From positions 1,736,001 to 1,800,000 of the forward strand of contig NZ_FWFO01000001.1 in assembly GCF_900172225.1 (NCBI RefSeq): a stretch of DNA of 64,000 nt, given 5' to 3'. Below the pieces are notes generated by a model. That model did not search any database. It was not told the origin of the DNA and saw nothing but the letters and a program-made list of their open reading frames with translations. Position 1 is the first letter of the stretch, and every line of letters begins with the position of its first letter. This DNA comes from Falsiruegeria litorea R37. Lineage in GTDB: Bacteria; Pseudomonadota; Alphaproteobacteria; Rhodobacterales; Rhodobacteraceae. Positions 1 to 8,766 of this stretch are shown in pieces. The translations under genes and the position numbers were made by a program.

Positions 1-552
1 GTTGTCGGACAGACGCCGCAGAGTGACTTCGGTCGGCTCACCGCCAAATTCCAGCAGCGCGTCGTGAACCTGTTTGTAGGCGTCATCACCCGCCACCTGC
101 TTGGCCGCAACGGCAAAGCGGGATGAGATCATGGATGCTTCACCCAGGATCGGGAATTCCTTGATGACAAGCCGGATGTTGCCGTCGCTTTTCAACAGCT
201 TGGCGACTTCGGGCACGGCGCGGCGGCAATACCCGCAACGGTAGTCCATGAATTCGACCAGCGTGATGTCCCCATCTGGATTGCCGCCGACCCACGAATA
301 GCCGTCATTGAACAATTCATCCTTGTTGGCCTCGACCAGCTGGAAATCGGCTTGGGCTTCGGCCAATTCGCGGCGTTGCTCCAGGATTTGGAAGGCTTCG
401 AGGATCAGATCCGGGTTTTCCAGGATATATTCGCGCACCTGCGCGCCAAAGGCCTCGCGCTCGGCAGGCGACATATCAGACAGGTCCAGAGCCTGAGCGG
501 GGCCGGCGATCAGGGCCAGGGCAGTCAGGGCAGGGGCGGCAAGGCGTAGCAT
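1..552 (-). CDS. DsbA-family thiol:disulfide oxidoreductase (3' end outside window)
   Basis: Translating the minus strand from the ATG at 552 gives an uninterrupted reading frame to the window edge (184 codons), so the C-terminus is missing. It begins with a Sec signal peptide ending near AQA (residues ~1-21). A helical stretch follows, then a thioredoxin-fold segment with the redox pair CGYC at residues 106-109, in the context FMDYRCGYCRRA. This is the Com1/DsbA-like periplasmic group that oxidises or isomerises cysteines of exported proteins. Its ATG overlaps the TGA of the upstream M48 protease gene (TGATG), so the two are probably translationally coupled and act together in envelope protein quality control (inference). 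Confidence 0.85.
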   Translation of the reverse strand, partial: MLRLAAPALTALALIAGPAQALDLSDMSPAEREAFGAQVREYILENPDLILEAFQILEQRRELAEAQADFQLVEANKDELFNDGYSWVGGNPDGDITLVEFMDYRCGYCRRAVPEVAKLLKSDGNIRLVIKEFPILGEASMISSRFAVAAKQVAGDDAYKQVHDALLEFGGEPTEVTLRRLSDN

Positions 553-1937
553 CAGCGTTTCCTTTTGTTTGCACGTTCAGAAGCAAGGAGCACATCTTGT
601 GCCCGTTGCCAACCCGTCGACCCGACGGGGAGTTGCCCAACAGCGCGTCGGGCGTGAAGTTCAGCGTCCTCGCTTCGACCCTGGAGCGCGTAACGCTCAG
701 CCGTGACCAGCGAGGCCATTCCGTTTTGTCCGGTACTGGCATAGGCCACACCAAGATCGCGCAGCATCCGGGCATCCCGGGCCTCGCGGTCGCGGGCTTT
801 TTCAAGGGTTGCCAGGGCATCCCTGGGGTGACCTGCAGCTAGCAGCGCACGGCCGTGGCCCGCCAGAATCAGGGGATCGCGTGGCGCCAGTTCAACGGCC
901 TTGCCATAAGCAGAGACTGCGGCGTCGATGCGGCGGCTTTCCAGCAGGATCTGCCCTTTCAACTCGAAATAGAACGGATCGTCCGGGCGCAAAGCTATGG
1001 CGGCATCAATCGCAGCGCGGGCCTTGGACAGGTTTCGGTTGCGGTGGTGGGCGATGGCCTGGCGCATCAGACGGATGTCGGCATGCGCCTCTTCGTTCGC
1101 GCGCAGCAACGTCCATTTGGGCGCGCGGGTAAAGGCTGAAATCTTTCCCTTGATACGCGCAAACCAGTAGTCGGCATTGGCGTTTGGCTGTGAATGGTCA
1201 CCATGTGCTTCAAAATACGCCTGCGCTGCGCGGATACGGTCCTTGGTCAGGGGGTGCGAGCGTGCGTAAGGATCCTGATTGCCGGGTGTCAGCAGGTCTT
1301 GCCCTTGAAAGGCGCGGTGCAGATCGATCAATCCCTGCAGGCTGATGCCTGACAGGCGCAGGTAGTTGGCGGCCGAGCGGTCGGCCGAGGATTCTTCGGC
1401 GCGCGTATGGGCCAGAAAAGATCGGATGGCCGAGGATTGTGTGCCAGCCGCGATCCCGGCAGCGGCTTCTCCGCCCCCGGCAGCGGCAGCAATCAAGGCC
1501 AGGGCAAGACCGAGCGTGGATGCTGTACGCGCCCCTTCGAGATTGCCGATCCGTCGTTGAATGTGACCGTTGGCAATATGCGCGGCTTCATGCGCGATGA
1601 CAGCTTGCAGAACATCGGCACGCGGGACCTTAAGGATCAATCCATAGTTCAGAAAGATCGTATTATGATCGACGACAAAGGCGTTGAAACCACCATCGTT
1701 GACCAGCAGGATCTTCACTCGGTTGGGGCTGAGGCCCGCGGCCCGCAGGATCGGAAAGGCGAGCTCACGTAGGCCGTTTTCGATGTCAGGGTCGCGCAGC
1801 AGCCCGATGGCGGCAGCAGGGGCAGTGGTGCTCAGAAAGACGGCAAGGCTCAGCGCTATGGCAGCCAGCTGCGAGAGCGCTTGCAAACGCCAAATGCGCG
1901 GGATTGACGTGAGCCGGGATACGCGTTCAAAAGCCAT
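552..1937 (-). CDS. M48-family metalloprotease with TPR repeats (BepA/YfgC-like)
   Basis: This is a 461-residue protein with an N-terminal signal peptide (to about residue 42). The zinc-binding HEAAH motif is at residues 116-120, inside an M48 domain. The C-terminal half contains TPR-like helices (for example segments around RALLAAGHPRDALATLEKA). That is the architecture of BepA/YfgC, a periplasmic protease and chaperone for outer-membrane proteins. The start is uncertain: ATGs at 1937 and 1961 are both possible and neither has a strong ribosome site. Either one makes the 5' ends of this gene and the divergent aminotransferase abut or overlap. It is followed by a DsbA-like gene in TGATG overlap. 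Confidence 0.85.
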   Translation of the reverse strand: MAFERVSRLTSIPRIWRLQALSQLAAIALSLAVFLSTTAPAAAIGLLRDPDIENGLRELAFPILRAAGLSPNRVKILLVNDGGFNAFVVDHNTIFLNYGLILKVPRADVLQAVIAHEAAHIANGHIQRRIGNLEGARTASTLGLALALIAAAAGGGEAAAGIAAGTQSSAIRSFLAHTRAEESSADRSAANYLRLSGISLQGLIDLHRAFQGQDLLTPGNQDPYARSHPLTKDRIRAAQAYFEAHGDHSQPNANADYWFARIKGKISAFTRAPKWTLLRANEEAHADIRLMRQAIAHHRNRNLSKARAAIDAAIALRPDDPFYFELKGQILLESRRIDAAVSAYGKAVELAPRDPLILAGHGRALLAAGHPRDALATLEKARDREARDARMLRDLGVAYASTGQNGMASLVTAERYALQGRSEDAELHARRAVGQLPVGSTGWQRAQDVLLASERANKRKR

Positions 1938-1959
1938 GGCCGCAACATGGGAGAAGGGC

Positions 1960-3105
1960 ATGCGAAACTCAACCCGGTCAAATGTCGATCCCTTCATTGT
2001 GATGGATGTGATGGAGGCCGCGCGCCGTGCCGAAGAGGCAGGGCGACGGATCATCCACATGGAGGTGGGCCAGCCCGGAACCGGCGCGCCCAAGGGCGCG
2101 ATCGAAGCACTCAAGGGGGCGCTGGACGCTGATCCGCTTGGTTATACCGTCGCTCTGGGTATGCCGGCACTGCGCCGCCGGATCGCGCAGATATATGGCG
2201 AGTGGTACGACGTTGATCTGAACCCCGACCGTGTGGTGATCACCCCGGGGTCGAGCGGCGGGTTTTTGCTGACGTTCACGGCCTTGTTCGACAGCGGGGA
2301 TCGTGTGGGCATCGGGGCACCGGGCTATCCCTCGTATCGACAGATTCTGTCGGCGCTTGGAATGGTGCCCGTTGATTTGCCGACCGCGCCCGAGAACCGG
2401 TTGCAACCTGTGGCGGCTAATTTCGCAGGCCTGGATCTGACCGGGCTGTTGGTTGCTTCGCCTGCGAATCCTACGGGCACGATGCTGGACCGGCCTGCCA
2501 TGTCGGCGCTGATCGAGGCGACGCAAGAGCAAGGGGCCTCGTTCATCAGCGACGAAATCTATCACGGTATCGAGTATGAGGCCAAAGCCGTCACCGCGTT
2601 GGAGGTCACTGATGACTGTTATGTGATCAACTCGTTCTCCAAATATTTTTCGATGACGGGCTGGCGTGTCGGCTGGATGGTTGTGCCCGAAGATCAAGTG
2701 CGCGTGGTGGAACGGATCGCCCAGAACATGTTCATCTGCGCGCCGCATGCCAGCCAGGTTGCGGCGCTGGCGGCACTGGATTGCGACGAGGAATTGCAGG
2801 CCAATCTGGATGTCTACAAGGCAAATCGAGCTCTGATGCTGGACGGCTTGCCCAAGGCGGGCTTTACCAAGATCGCCCCACCGGACGGGGCATTTTATGT
2901 CTATGCGGACGTGTCCGACATCACGGCCAACAGCCGCGCCTTTGCGGCCGAGATTTTGGAGAAAGCAGGGGTTGCGGTGACGCCGGGGCTGGATTTCGAC
3001 CCCGTGCGTGGGGGCGGCACGATCCGGTTTTCCTATGCGCGTTCGACCCAGGACATCGAGGAAGGCTTGCGGCGCCTGCGTGAATTCATGACGAACCGCA
3101 TGTGA
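1960..3105 (+). CDS. PLP-dependent class I/II aminotransferase
   Basis: The product is 381 residues, fold-type I. The PLP lysine lies in SFSKYFSMTGWRVGW, and the typical substrate-binding context ASPANPTGT and the C-terminal region IRFSYA are present. The start at 1960 is chosen because GGAGAAGGG lies just upstream and MRNSTRSNVDPFIVMDVM reads as a normal family N-terminus; an in-frame ATG at 1936 also exists. The family transfers amino groups between amino acids and 2-oxo acids, but the substrate cannot be read from sequence. The gene is divergent from the M48 protease with essentially no intergenic spacer, so the promoters must lie inside the neighbouring coding regions. Confidence 0.85.
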   Translation: MRNSTRSNVDPFIVMDVMEAARRAEEAGRRIIHMEVGQPGTGAPKGAIEALKGALDADPLGYTVALGMPALRRRIAQIYGEWYDVDLNPDRVVITPGSSGGFLLTFTALFDSGDRVGIGAPGYPSYRQILSALGMVPVDLPTAPENRLQPVAANFAGLDLTGLLVASPANPTGTMLDRPAMSALIEATQEQGASFISDEIYHGIEYEAKAVTALEVTDDCYVINSFSKYFSMTGWRVGWMVVPEDQVRVVERIAQNMFICAPHASQVAALAALDCDEELQANLDVYKANRALMLDGLPKAGFTKIAPPDGAFYVYADVSDITANSRAFAAEILEKAGVAVTPGLDFDPVRGGGTIRFSYARSTQDIEEGLRRLREFMTNRM

Positions 3106-3125
3106 TCGAGCTGGAAAGGGGGCGT

Positions 3126-3206
3126 GCTCCCGCCCGTCGTCAATGCCCCTTTCGGGACATCTCCTCCCGTTGGGCCGAGCAGGCCCGGGCGTTGCCCAGG
3201 CCTGCT
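3126..3206 (+). repeat. Dispersed intergenic repeat, copy A, with terminal hairpin
   Basis: The 55-bp core at 3126-3180 begins GCTCCCGCCCGTCGTC and ends CTCCCGTTGGGCCGAGC. It is ~90% identical by eye to copies at 13260-13314 and 29211-29265 (both inverted), with a diverged copy at 20305-20357. Directly attached is a strong hairpin at 3178-3206 (AGCAGGCC paired with GGCCTGCT, inner GGGC/GCCC). It lies 20 bp after the aminotransferase stop. Confidence 0.8.
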
Positions 3207-3342
3207 TGGCGATCCCTTGCGGCTGTTGCGTGCCGGATTCTGGATGGCGCATTTGGTGAGCCGGATTGGACGGGGGCAGATGCGTTGCCCCAGATCCCTT
3301 GCTTGGGGTAGGGTGCGGCAAAACAGGTGGGACATCCGACCA

Positions 3343-4563
3343 ATGAGCAGAATTTTGATGAGTATTGCCCTGATCGGGCTGATGACCTCTGGTGCGGTCG
3401 CGCAGGTTTTTTCGGGACTCGCTCGGATCAATGCCGAGGAAAGCCGTATCGTTGATGAGGGGCGCAAAGGGGTCGGGATTGCGTTGGATCTGAGCCAGGG
3501 AGTGCCGTATCGCTTGTTCACCTTGGACAGTCCACCGCGGTTGGTTCTGGACTTCAAGGAAGTGGATTGGACAGGGCTGGCGAAAGACGCCTTTGTTCAG
3601 ACCGACCGGATCGGAGATGTGCAGTTTGGCACCTATGTTCCCGGCTGGTCCCGCATGGTTCTGGGTTTGTCGTCGCCGATGGAAGTGACCCAAGCCGGTC
3701 TGCGGGTCGATCAGACCACAGGTGGCGCACATCTGTCTGTCAAGCTGTCCCCGATTGCGGCAGAAGTCTTTGCCGAGCAATCCGGGCCTCCGCGCGACCC
3801 CCGCTGGGATCTGCCAGAACCGGCCGATGTCGCCGCAGTGCCCGACCGAGCAGAAGATGCACCGCTGCGTGTGGTGCTGGACCCGGGGCATGGTGGGATT
3901 GATCCCGGTGCTGAAAGCGGCGCGGTGACCGAAAAGCATCTGATGCTGACTTTTGCGCGCGAATTGGAAGAGGTTCTGCTGCGCAGTGGCGGTTTCGAGG
4001 TGGCCCTGACACGTAACGACGATTACTTCGTTTCGTTGGAACAACGCATTACCTTGGCACACCGTGCCGGAGCGGACGTATTCATTTCCCTGCACGCAGA
4101 TTCGCTGGCCGAAGGGCTGGCACATGGTGCCACGGTTCATGTGTTGTCCGCCGAGGCTTCGGACATTGCCAGCGCCAAGCTGGCCGAGCGTCAGGATCGG
4201 GCCGATCTGTTGTCAGGCGTAGACCTGAGCGAGACGGATGACCAGGTGACGGATGTGTTGTTGGATCTCGCGCGAACGGAAACGCAGCCGCGCACAAATG
4301 CCATGGCCCGAGCGCTGGTCGAGGGCATGGCGCAGCAGGGCGGACCTATGAACAGGCGCCCGTTGCGGTCTGCGGCCTTTTCCGTGTTGAAGGCGGCGGA
4401 TATCCCATCGGTACTGATCGAAATCGGCTTTTTGTCCAGCCCGCGTGATCTGAAGAATTTGCAGAATCCGGAATGGCGTCTGACCATGGCCGAAGGGATC
4501 CGCAACGGTCTGGTCAACTGGCGCAAACAGGATCTAGAGACTAAGGATCTGGTGCGACAGTAA
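3343..4563 (+). CDS. N-acetylmuramoyl-L-alanine amidase (AmiC-like, AMIN + Amidase_3)
   Basis: This 406-residue protein cleaves the amide bond between MurNAc and the stem peptide and so acts in septal peptidoglycan splitting. A signal peptide ends near GAVAQ (about residue 21). An AMIN-like beta-rich region (to ~140) is followed by the Amidase_3 zinc domain. That domain starts at VVLDPGHGGIDPGAESG and carries the expected Glu (TEKHLML), the ISLHAD metal motif and a C-terminal IEIGFLSSP block. An upstream in-frame extension to 3124 exists, but it runs through the dispersed repeat and is rejected; ATG 3343 precedes the signal peptide. Its stop is 3 bp from the convergent Hint gene stop. Confidence 0.9.
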   Translation: MSRILMSIALIGLMTSGAVAQVFSGLARINAEESRIVDEGRKGVGIALDLSQGVPYRLFTLDSPPRLVLDFKEVDWTGLAKDAFVQTDRIGDVQFGTYVPGWSRMVLGLSSPMEVTQAGLRVDQTTGGAHLSVKLSPIAAEVFAEQSGPPRDPRWDLPEPADVAAVPDRAEDAPLRVVLDPGHGGIDPGAESGAVTEKHLMLTFARELEEVLLRSGGFEVALTRNDDYFVSLEQRITLAHRAGADVFISLHADSLAEGLAHGATVHVLSAEASDIASAKLAERQDRADLLSGVDLSETDDQVTDVLLDLARTETQPRTNAMARALVEGMAQQGGPMNRRPLRSAAFSVLKAADIPSVLIEIGFLSSPRDLKNLQNPEWRLTMAEGIRNGLVNWRKQDLETKDLVRQ

Positions 4564-4566
4564 AGC

Positions 4567-5547
4567 TCAAGCATCCGCAAGAGCGGGGTGCAGGATTGTC
4601 TGCGCCTCGTAACTGCGCAACAGCATCCGTGCGGCTTGTCCAAAACCGGGGCCTTGGGGACTGGGGGTGTCTTCGTCAAAGATTGACGAGAGTTCCTGTA
4701 GGGCGTCGGACGACAACTGATAGAGCGCTTCTTCGCCTAGAAAGAGGGATTCTGCGGGAACGCCATCGGCATCCAGGATTTCATGCTGACCGAGCAGGAT
4801 ATGATAGTACCGTATGTCGTCATCGGGCAGTACGATGTCGACACCAGGCCAGTGACAAAGGTCCTGTGCGCAGACAAGCGCTTCGGGTTCGCCAAAAAGC
4901 AACTCGACGGCCGGTCCGCAGACCAGAATACGGTGCTGTTGCGAGAGATAGATATCATCGCGGGGTTGACCGCGCCCCAAGGCGTCTTTGCTGATGCGCA
5001 CCGGCAGCAGGGCAGGGTCACGCTTCATCCGGCCACGTCGCACAGCGCTTGATTCAATCCATTTGATCTCTTGCGGGCCGTGATCGCGGGTCCACACATG
5101 ATCCCCGACCTGCAACTCTTCGACCTTTTTGTAGCCCTGAACCGCGCGGATGAGGGTGCCCATGACAAAGCAGACCCCTTCGATTTCGATCGTGATCTCT
5201 TGGGTTTCGGTTTCAACAAAAAGCTGCCCGCCGGGGCTGAAGGCAAAGACGCTGACTTCGACCTCGAAGGTGTCTTGAACAATTTCCCCGTCATCCAGCG
5301 CGTCGAACTCGGCTTGGTCAACAGTATAGGTCCACTGACCGGTCGATGGATCAATCGTTGCGCTGCCCAAAGTGGGGTCGTTCGAGATGTCCCAACTGGA
5401 AAAGAAGAATGTCCACCCTGGGTTGGGCAGATCAACGATATCGTCCAGATCGCCGGTTGCCACATTTGGCGGAGAGCCGGTGACTGATCCGGTCGTGTCG
5501 CCGGTTATGATGATGTTGATTGCATCCCTGGGGGCGTTAGAGACCAT
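4567..5547 (-). CDS. VCBS-like + Hint_2 domain protein
   Basis: This 326-residue protein has a VCBS-like segment at about 55-122 (GSATIDPSTGQWTYTVDQAEF..). It is followed by a Hint (hedgehog/intein) domain of the Hint_2 type. The domain starts at Cys126 (CFVMGTLIRA), with the VGDHVWTRDHGP block and a SxxH-type histidine at 205 (LSQQHRI). Cys1 and the block-B histidine are present, so autoprocessing chemistry is conceivable. No intein C-terminal Asn and no extein partner is evident. GAGGAG lies 8 bp before ATG 5547. The gene overlaps the upstream acyltransferase gene by 11 bp, so the two are surely co-translated. Hint_2 proteins are common in Rhodobacteraceae; their role is not established. 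Confidence 0.8.
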   Translation of the reverse strand: MVSNAPRDAINIIITGDTTGSVTGSPPNVATGDLDDIVDLPNPGWTFFFSSWDISNDPTLGSATIDPSTGQWTYTVDQAEFDALDDGEIVQDTFEVEVSVFAFSPGGQLFVETETQEITIEIEGVCFVMGTLIRAVQGYKKVEELQVGDHVWTRDHGPQEIKWIESSAVRRGRMKRDPALLPVRISKDALGRGQPRDDIYLSQQHRILVCGPAVELLFGEPEALVCAQDLCHWPGVDIVLPDDDIRYYHILLGQHEILDADGVPAESLFLGEEALYQLSSDALQELSSIFDEDTPSPQGPGFGQAARMLLRSYEAQTILHPALADA

Positions 5548-6136
5548 CGTCGTTCTCCTCGGCCTTGAGTTGCTTGCGAAAGGCGTTCTGACGATAAAGT
5601 CGCATGTGCACCTCGCCATCGTTATCGCGGCTCCATTCGACGATGCGGTTGGTGCCCAGATCGCTGTCGAGCCGGTTGGCACGGACGCGGGGATGGGGGA
5701 TCGACTGCTTGAGTTGTTCGACCATCTGTCGAACCTGCCCAAAGGGGGCGACCAGATCAATTACCCAAAAGGATGTGCCGGATGCATAATCTTCGGGCTT
5801 GAGGGCTTGTCTTTTGATCCCAAAGCGGCGTTCGGCCTGGTTTGACAGCCCGGCAAAGGTGACAAACCCCCGTGGAAAACCGTTCTGGCGGAAGATGTGA
5901 TACTGCCCCAGACGCAAAGGCGTCTCAAAAGTATAGACAGCTTGCGTCAGCAAGCGGTCACGGTGCACCGGTGTCAGAGAAGACAGGTACAGCATCGCGC
6001 CAAAGTCGGCGTATTTCTCGGGGGGGAGGTCAAACCACCCCTTTGGAAACTGCTTTGCCAAGCGCTGCTCGCCTTGTGGACATATTCTGATTGTGAAGGA
6101 TGATGGGCGCTGGATGGCCCGTTTGGCAAGAACCAA
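5537..6136 (-). CDS. HlyC/RtxC-family toxin-activating lysine acyltransferase
   Basis: This 199-residue protein is recognised by two blocks shared with E. coli HlyC. One is LSSLTPVHRDRL, with the catalytic His58. The other is ASGTSFWVIDLVAPFG, with the conserved Asp127. HlyC enzymes use acyl-ACP to acylate lysines of RTX toxins in the cytoplasm. No RTX pore-former or type I secretion gene lies beside it; the partner gene instead encodes a VCBS/Hint protein, overlapping by 11 bp. The start is uncertain: no ATG lies at the N-terminus and the frame opens at a TTG (6136) about 12 nt after AGGGGCG. The substrate could be the Hint protein or a distant RTX protein (inference). Confidence 0.82.
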   Translation of the reverse strand: MVLAKRAIQRPSSFTIRICPQGEQRLAKQFPKGWFDLPPEKYADFGAMLYLSSLTPVHRDRLLTQAVYTFETPLRLGQYHIFRQNGFPRGFVTFAGLSNQAERRFGIKRQALKPEDYASGTSFWVIDLVAPFGQVRQMVEQLKQSIPHPRVRANRLDSDLGTNRIVEWSRDNDGEVHMRLYRQNAFRKQLKAEENDDGL

Positions 6137-6273
6137 GGGCCGACAATTCGCCCCTGTTGCCTTTTGCCCCCACGACGCTGACCAAAAAATGGCGGATTCT
6201 GGCCGGTGCAGAGCTTTGACCCTGTGCGTTTGCCACCCTATATAGAGACCACTTATAAAAGGTGGGCAGCTAC

Positions 6274-8766
6274 GTGATCCGGTTCATTCTTTCGTTCTTT
6301 GGGGCGATCTTCAGTCTTGTGACGCTTGGCGTCTTCATGGTTGCCCTGACCATTGGCGGGGTGTTCTGGATGTATGGGCGCGACCTGCCCAGCCATGAAT
6401 CGCTGGCCCAGTACAAGCCGCCCACCATCAGCCGGATCTATTCGGGCGAGGGGCATCTGATCGACGAGTTTGCCAAGGAACGCCGCCTGTTTACCCCGTC
6501 CGAGGAGATCCCGGACCTTGTGAAGCAGGCATTCATCTCGGCCGAAGACAAGAATTTCTACACCCACCAGGGCTATGATATCCGTGGTATCGCGGCGGCA
6601 GGGTTCGAAGCCGTGCGCTCGCGCGGGGAAAACGTGCGTGGGGCCTCGACCATCACACAGCAGGTGATGAAGAACTTCCTGCTCTCGGGCGACCGCAAGG
6701 CCGAGCGCAAGATCAAAGAGATCATCCTGGCCGCCCGCCTTGAGGATACGCTGGATAAGGAACAGATCCTCGAACTTTATATGAACGAGATCTTTCTGGG
6801 GCAGAACTCTTACGGCGTGACGGCCGCCGCGCAGACCTATTTCAACAAGACCTTGCAGGAACTTGCCCCGCACGAGGCGGCGTTCCTGGCCTCGTTGCCC
6901 AAGGCACCGTCAGATTATCACCCGGTGCGCCGCAAGGATCGCCTGCAAGCGCGCCGCGATTTCGTTCTGAAAGAGATGTACGAGAACGGCTATATCGATC
7001 AGGCGACCTATGAGATCGAGGTGGCGCAGCCACTGCGTTCGGTTCAGAACGGCGACTTTGAAAGCTTCCGCACCGCGTTGCCGCCGCGTGACTATTTCAC
7101 CGATGAAATCCGCCGCCAGCTGAGCGAGGACTTTGGCGAGGGTGAATTCTTTACCGGGGGCTTCACCGTTCGTGCGTCAATCGACGAGCAGATGCAGCTC
7201 GAGGCAGCACAGGCGTTACGCACGGCTTTGCAGAAATATGACCGCGGCCGCGGCATCTGGCACGGCACCGGGCAGACAATCCCGGCCGAGGCATTGGGAG
7301 ATGAGGCCGCCTGGCGCGAGGCGCTGCGCAAGGCAGAAGTCTCGCGTGATGTAGAGCTGGGTGGCAAGTGGTATCCGGCCGTCGTTTTGAACGTGGCGGA
7401 TCAATCGCTGACCGTCGGTGTTGAAAACAACGAAGGCACCGGCACCGTTCCGCGCTCGGACATCAAATGGATGAAGGGCAACTTCCGCGACAACTTTGCT
7501 GTCGGTGACGTGGTTCTGGTCCGCAAGGCCGAAGAGGGTGACGGCTGGTCTCTGCGTCAGGTGCCCGAGGTTCAGGGTGGCTTTGTTGCCATGGATGTGA
7601 ATTCGGGCCGTGTTCTGGCGATGCAGGGCGGGTTCAGCTATCAGGACTCGGTGTTCAACCGCGCCACCCAGGCGCAGCGCCAGCCGGGGTCGAGCTTCAA
7701 GCCCTTTGTCTATGCTGCGGCTCTGGACAGTGGCTATAGCCCCGCGACGATCGTGGTCGACGCGCCGATCGAGGTGAACACGCCGCAGGGCCTGTGGCGT
7801 CCCAAGAACGCGTCGAACAAATTCTACGGTCCCACACCGCTGCGCACAGGCATCGAACGCTCGCGGAACCTGATGACCATTCGTCTGGCGCAAGAGGTGT
7901 CGATGCCAGTGGTTGCCGGCTATGCCGAACGTTTCGGTGTCTATGACCACATGGGGCCATTCCTGGCCAATGCGCTCGGATCCGAAGAAACCACCCTTTA
8001 CAAGATGGTGGCTGCCTATGCGATGTTCGCCAACGGCGGCGAGCGGGTGGAACCCACGCTGGTGGACCGCATCCAGGACCGCTATGGCGAGACGATCTAT
8101 CGCCACGACGACCGTGATTGCGTCAACTGCAACTCGGCCAATATTGCTCCGAACGCGGCCCCCTCCATTGTGACAAACCGCGAGCAGGTGATGGATGCAA
8201 TCACCGCTTATCAGCTTACGTCGATGATGACCGGTGTTGTGGACCGCGGCACCGCCAGCCGCACTGTGAACCTGCCGGTTCCGACAGCGGGCAAGACCGG
8301 CACCACCAACGATGCCAAGGACGTCTGGTTTGTGGGCTTCACCTCGAACATCGTGGCGGGGTGCTACATCGGATACGACCGTCCGCGTGCGCTTGGCCGT
8401 GGGGCCTCGGGCGGTGGCATGTGCGGCCCGGTGTTCCAGAGCTTCATGGAAGAAGCGGTCAAGAAATACGGTGGTGGTCCGTTCGACGTGCCCCCGGGGG
8501 GGCACTTCATCAAGATCGACCGGTTCACCGGTGGACGCCTGCCTGACAACGCCTCGGGTGAATATGTCGTTGCTGAATACTTCCGCGATGGCGAGGAACC
8601 GATCTTTGGCCTGACCTTCGACGGTGGCTTTGCCATGGGATCGGACTTGCCGTTGTTCGAAGAGGTGCAGCAATCCGGCCAGCAGGTCACCACATCGACC
8701 GGGCAGACCACCACGGTGGGTCCCAAGGCGAACTTTGGCACTGTCAGCTCGGGCGGTTTGTACTGA
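6274..8766 (+). CDS. mrcA: Penicillin-binding protein 1A (bifunctional transglycosylase/transpeptidase)
   Basis: The product is about 830 residues: an N-terminal membrane anchor (FILSFFGAIFSLVTLGVF..), a GT51 transglycosylase domain and a transpeptidase domain. The GT51 domain shows EDKNFYTHQGYD, the RGASTITQQ motif and an Asn/Glu block. The transpeptidase domain has SSFK (nucleophile Ser), SRN and KTGT motifs. An OB-like insert lies between them. It polymerises and cross-links peptidoglycan at the inner membrane. AGGTGGG lies ~8 nt before GTG 6274; the alternative GTG at 6262 adds four residues. Gene order PBP1A-prfB is typical for the group. The 3' end overlaps the convergent phosphotransferase gene by 23 bp. 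Confidence 0.95.
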   Translation: MIRFILSFFGAIFSLVTLGVFMVALTIGGVFWMYGRDLPSHESLAQYKPPTISRIYSGEGHLIDEFAKERRLFTPSEEIPDLVKQAFISAEDKNFYTHQGYDIRGIAAAGFEAVRSRGENVRGASTITQQVMKNFLLSGDRKAERKIKEIILAARLEDTLDKEQILELYMNEIFLGQNSYGVTAAAQTYFNKTLQELAPHEAAFLASLPKAPSDYHPVRRKDRLQARRDFVLKEMYENGYIDQATYEIEVAQPLRSVQNGDFESFRTALPPRDYFTDEIRRQLSEDFGEGEFFTGGFTVRASIDEQMQLEAAQALRTALQKYDRGRGIWHGTGQTIPAEALGDEAAWREALRKAEVSRDVELGGKWYPAVVLNVADQSLTVGVENNEGTGTVPRSDIKWMKGNFRDNFAVGDVVLVRKAEEGDGWSLRQVPEVQGGFVAMDVNSGRVLAMQGGFSYQDSVFNRATQAQRQPGSSFKPFVYAAALDSGYSPATIVVDAPIEVNTPQGLWRPKNASNKFYGPTPLRTGIERSRNLMTIRLAQEVSMPVVAGYAERFGVYDHMGPFLANALGSEETTLYKMVAAYAMFANGGERVEPTLVDRIQDRYGETIYRHDDRDCVNCNSANIAPNAAPSIVTNREQVMDAITAYQLTSMMTGVVDRGTASRTVNLPVPTAGKTGTTNDAKDVWFVGFTSNIVAGCYIGYDRPRALGRGASGGGMCGPVFQSFMEEAVKKYGGGPFDVPPGGHFIKIDRFTGGRLPDNASGEYVVAEYFRDGEEPIFGLTFDGGFAMGSDLPLFEEVQQSGQQVTTSTGQTTTVGPKANFGTVSSGGLY

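Noticed and set aside
3124-3342. In-frame upstream extension of the amidase gene
   Set aside because: The extension translates the dispersed repeat and precedes the evident signal peptide start.
1978-4140. Very long antisense open frame (720 codons) opposite the aminotransferase and amidase genes
   Set aside because: High-GC codon bias leaves the opposite strand open; the protein is Arg/Gln/His-rich with no recognisable domain, and both sense genes are clear.
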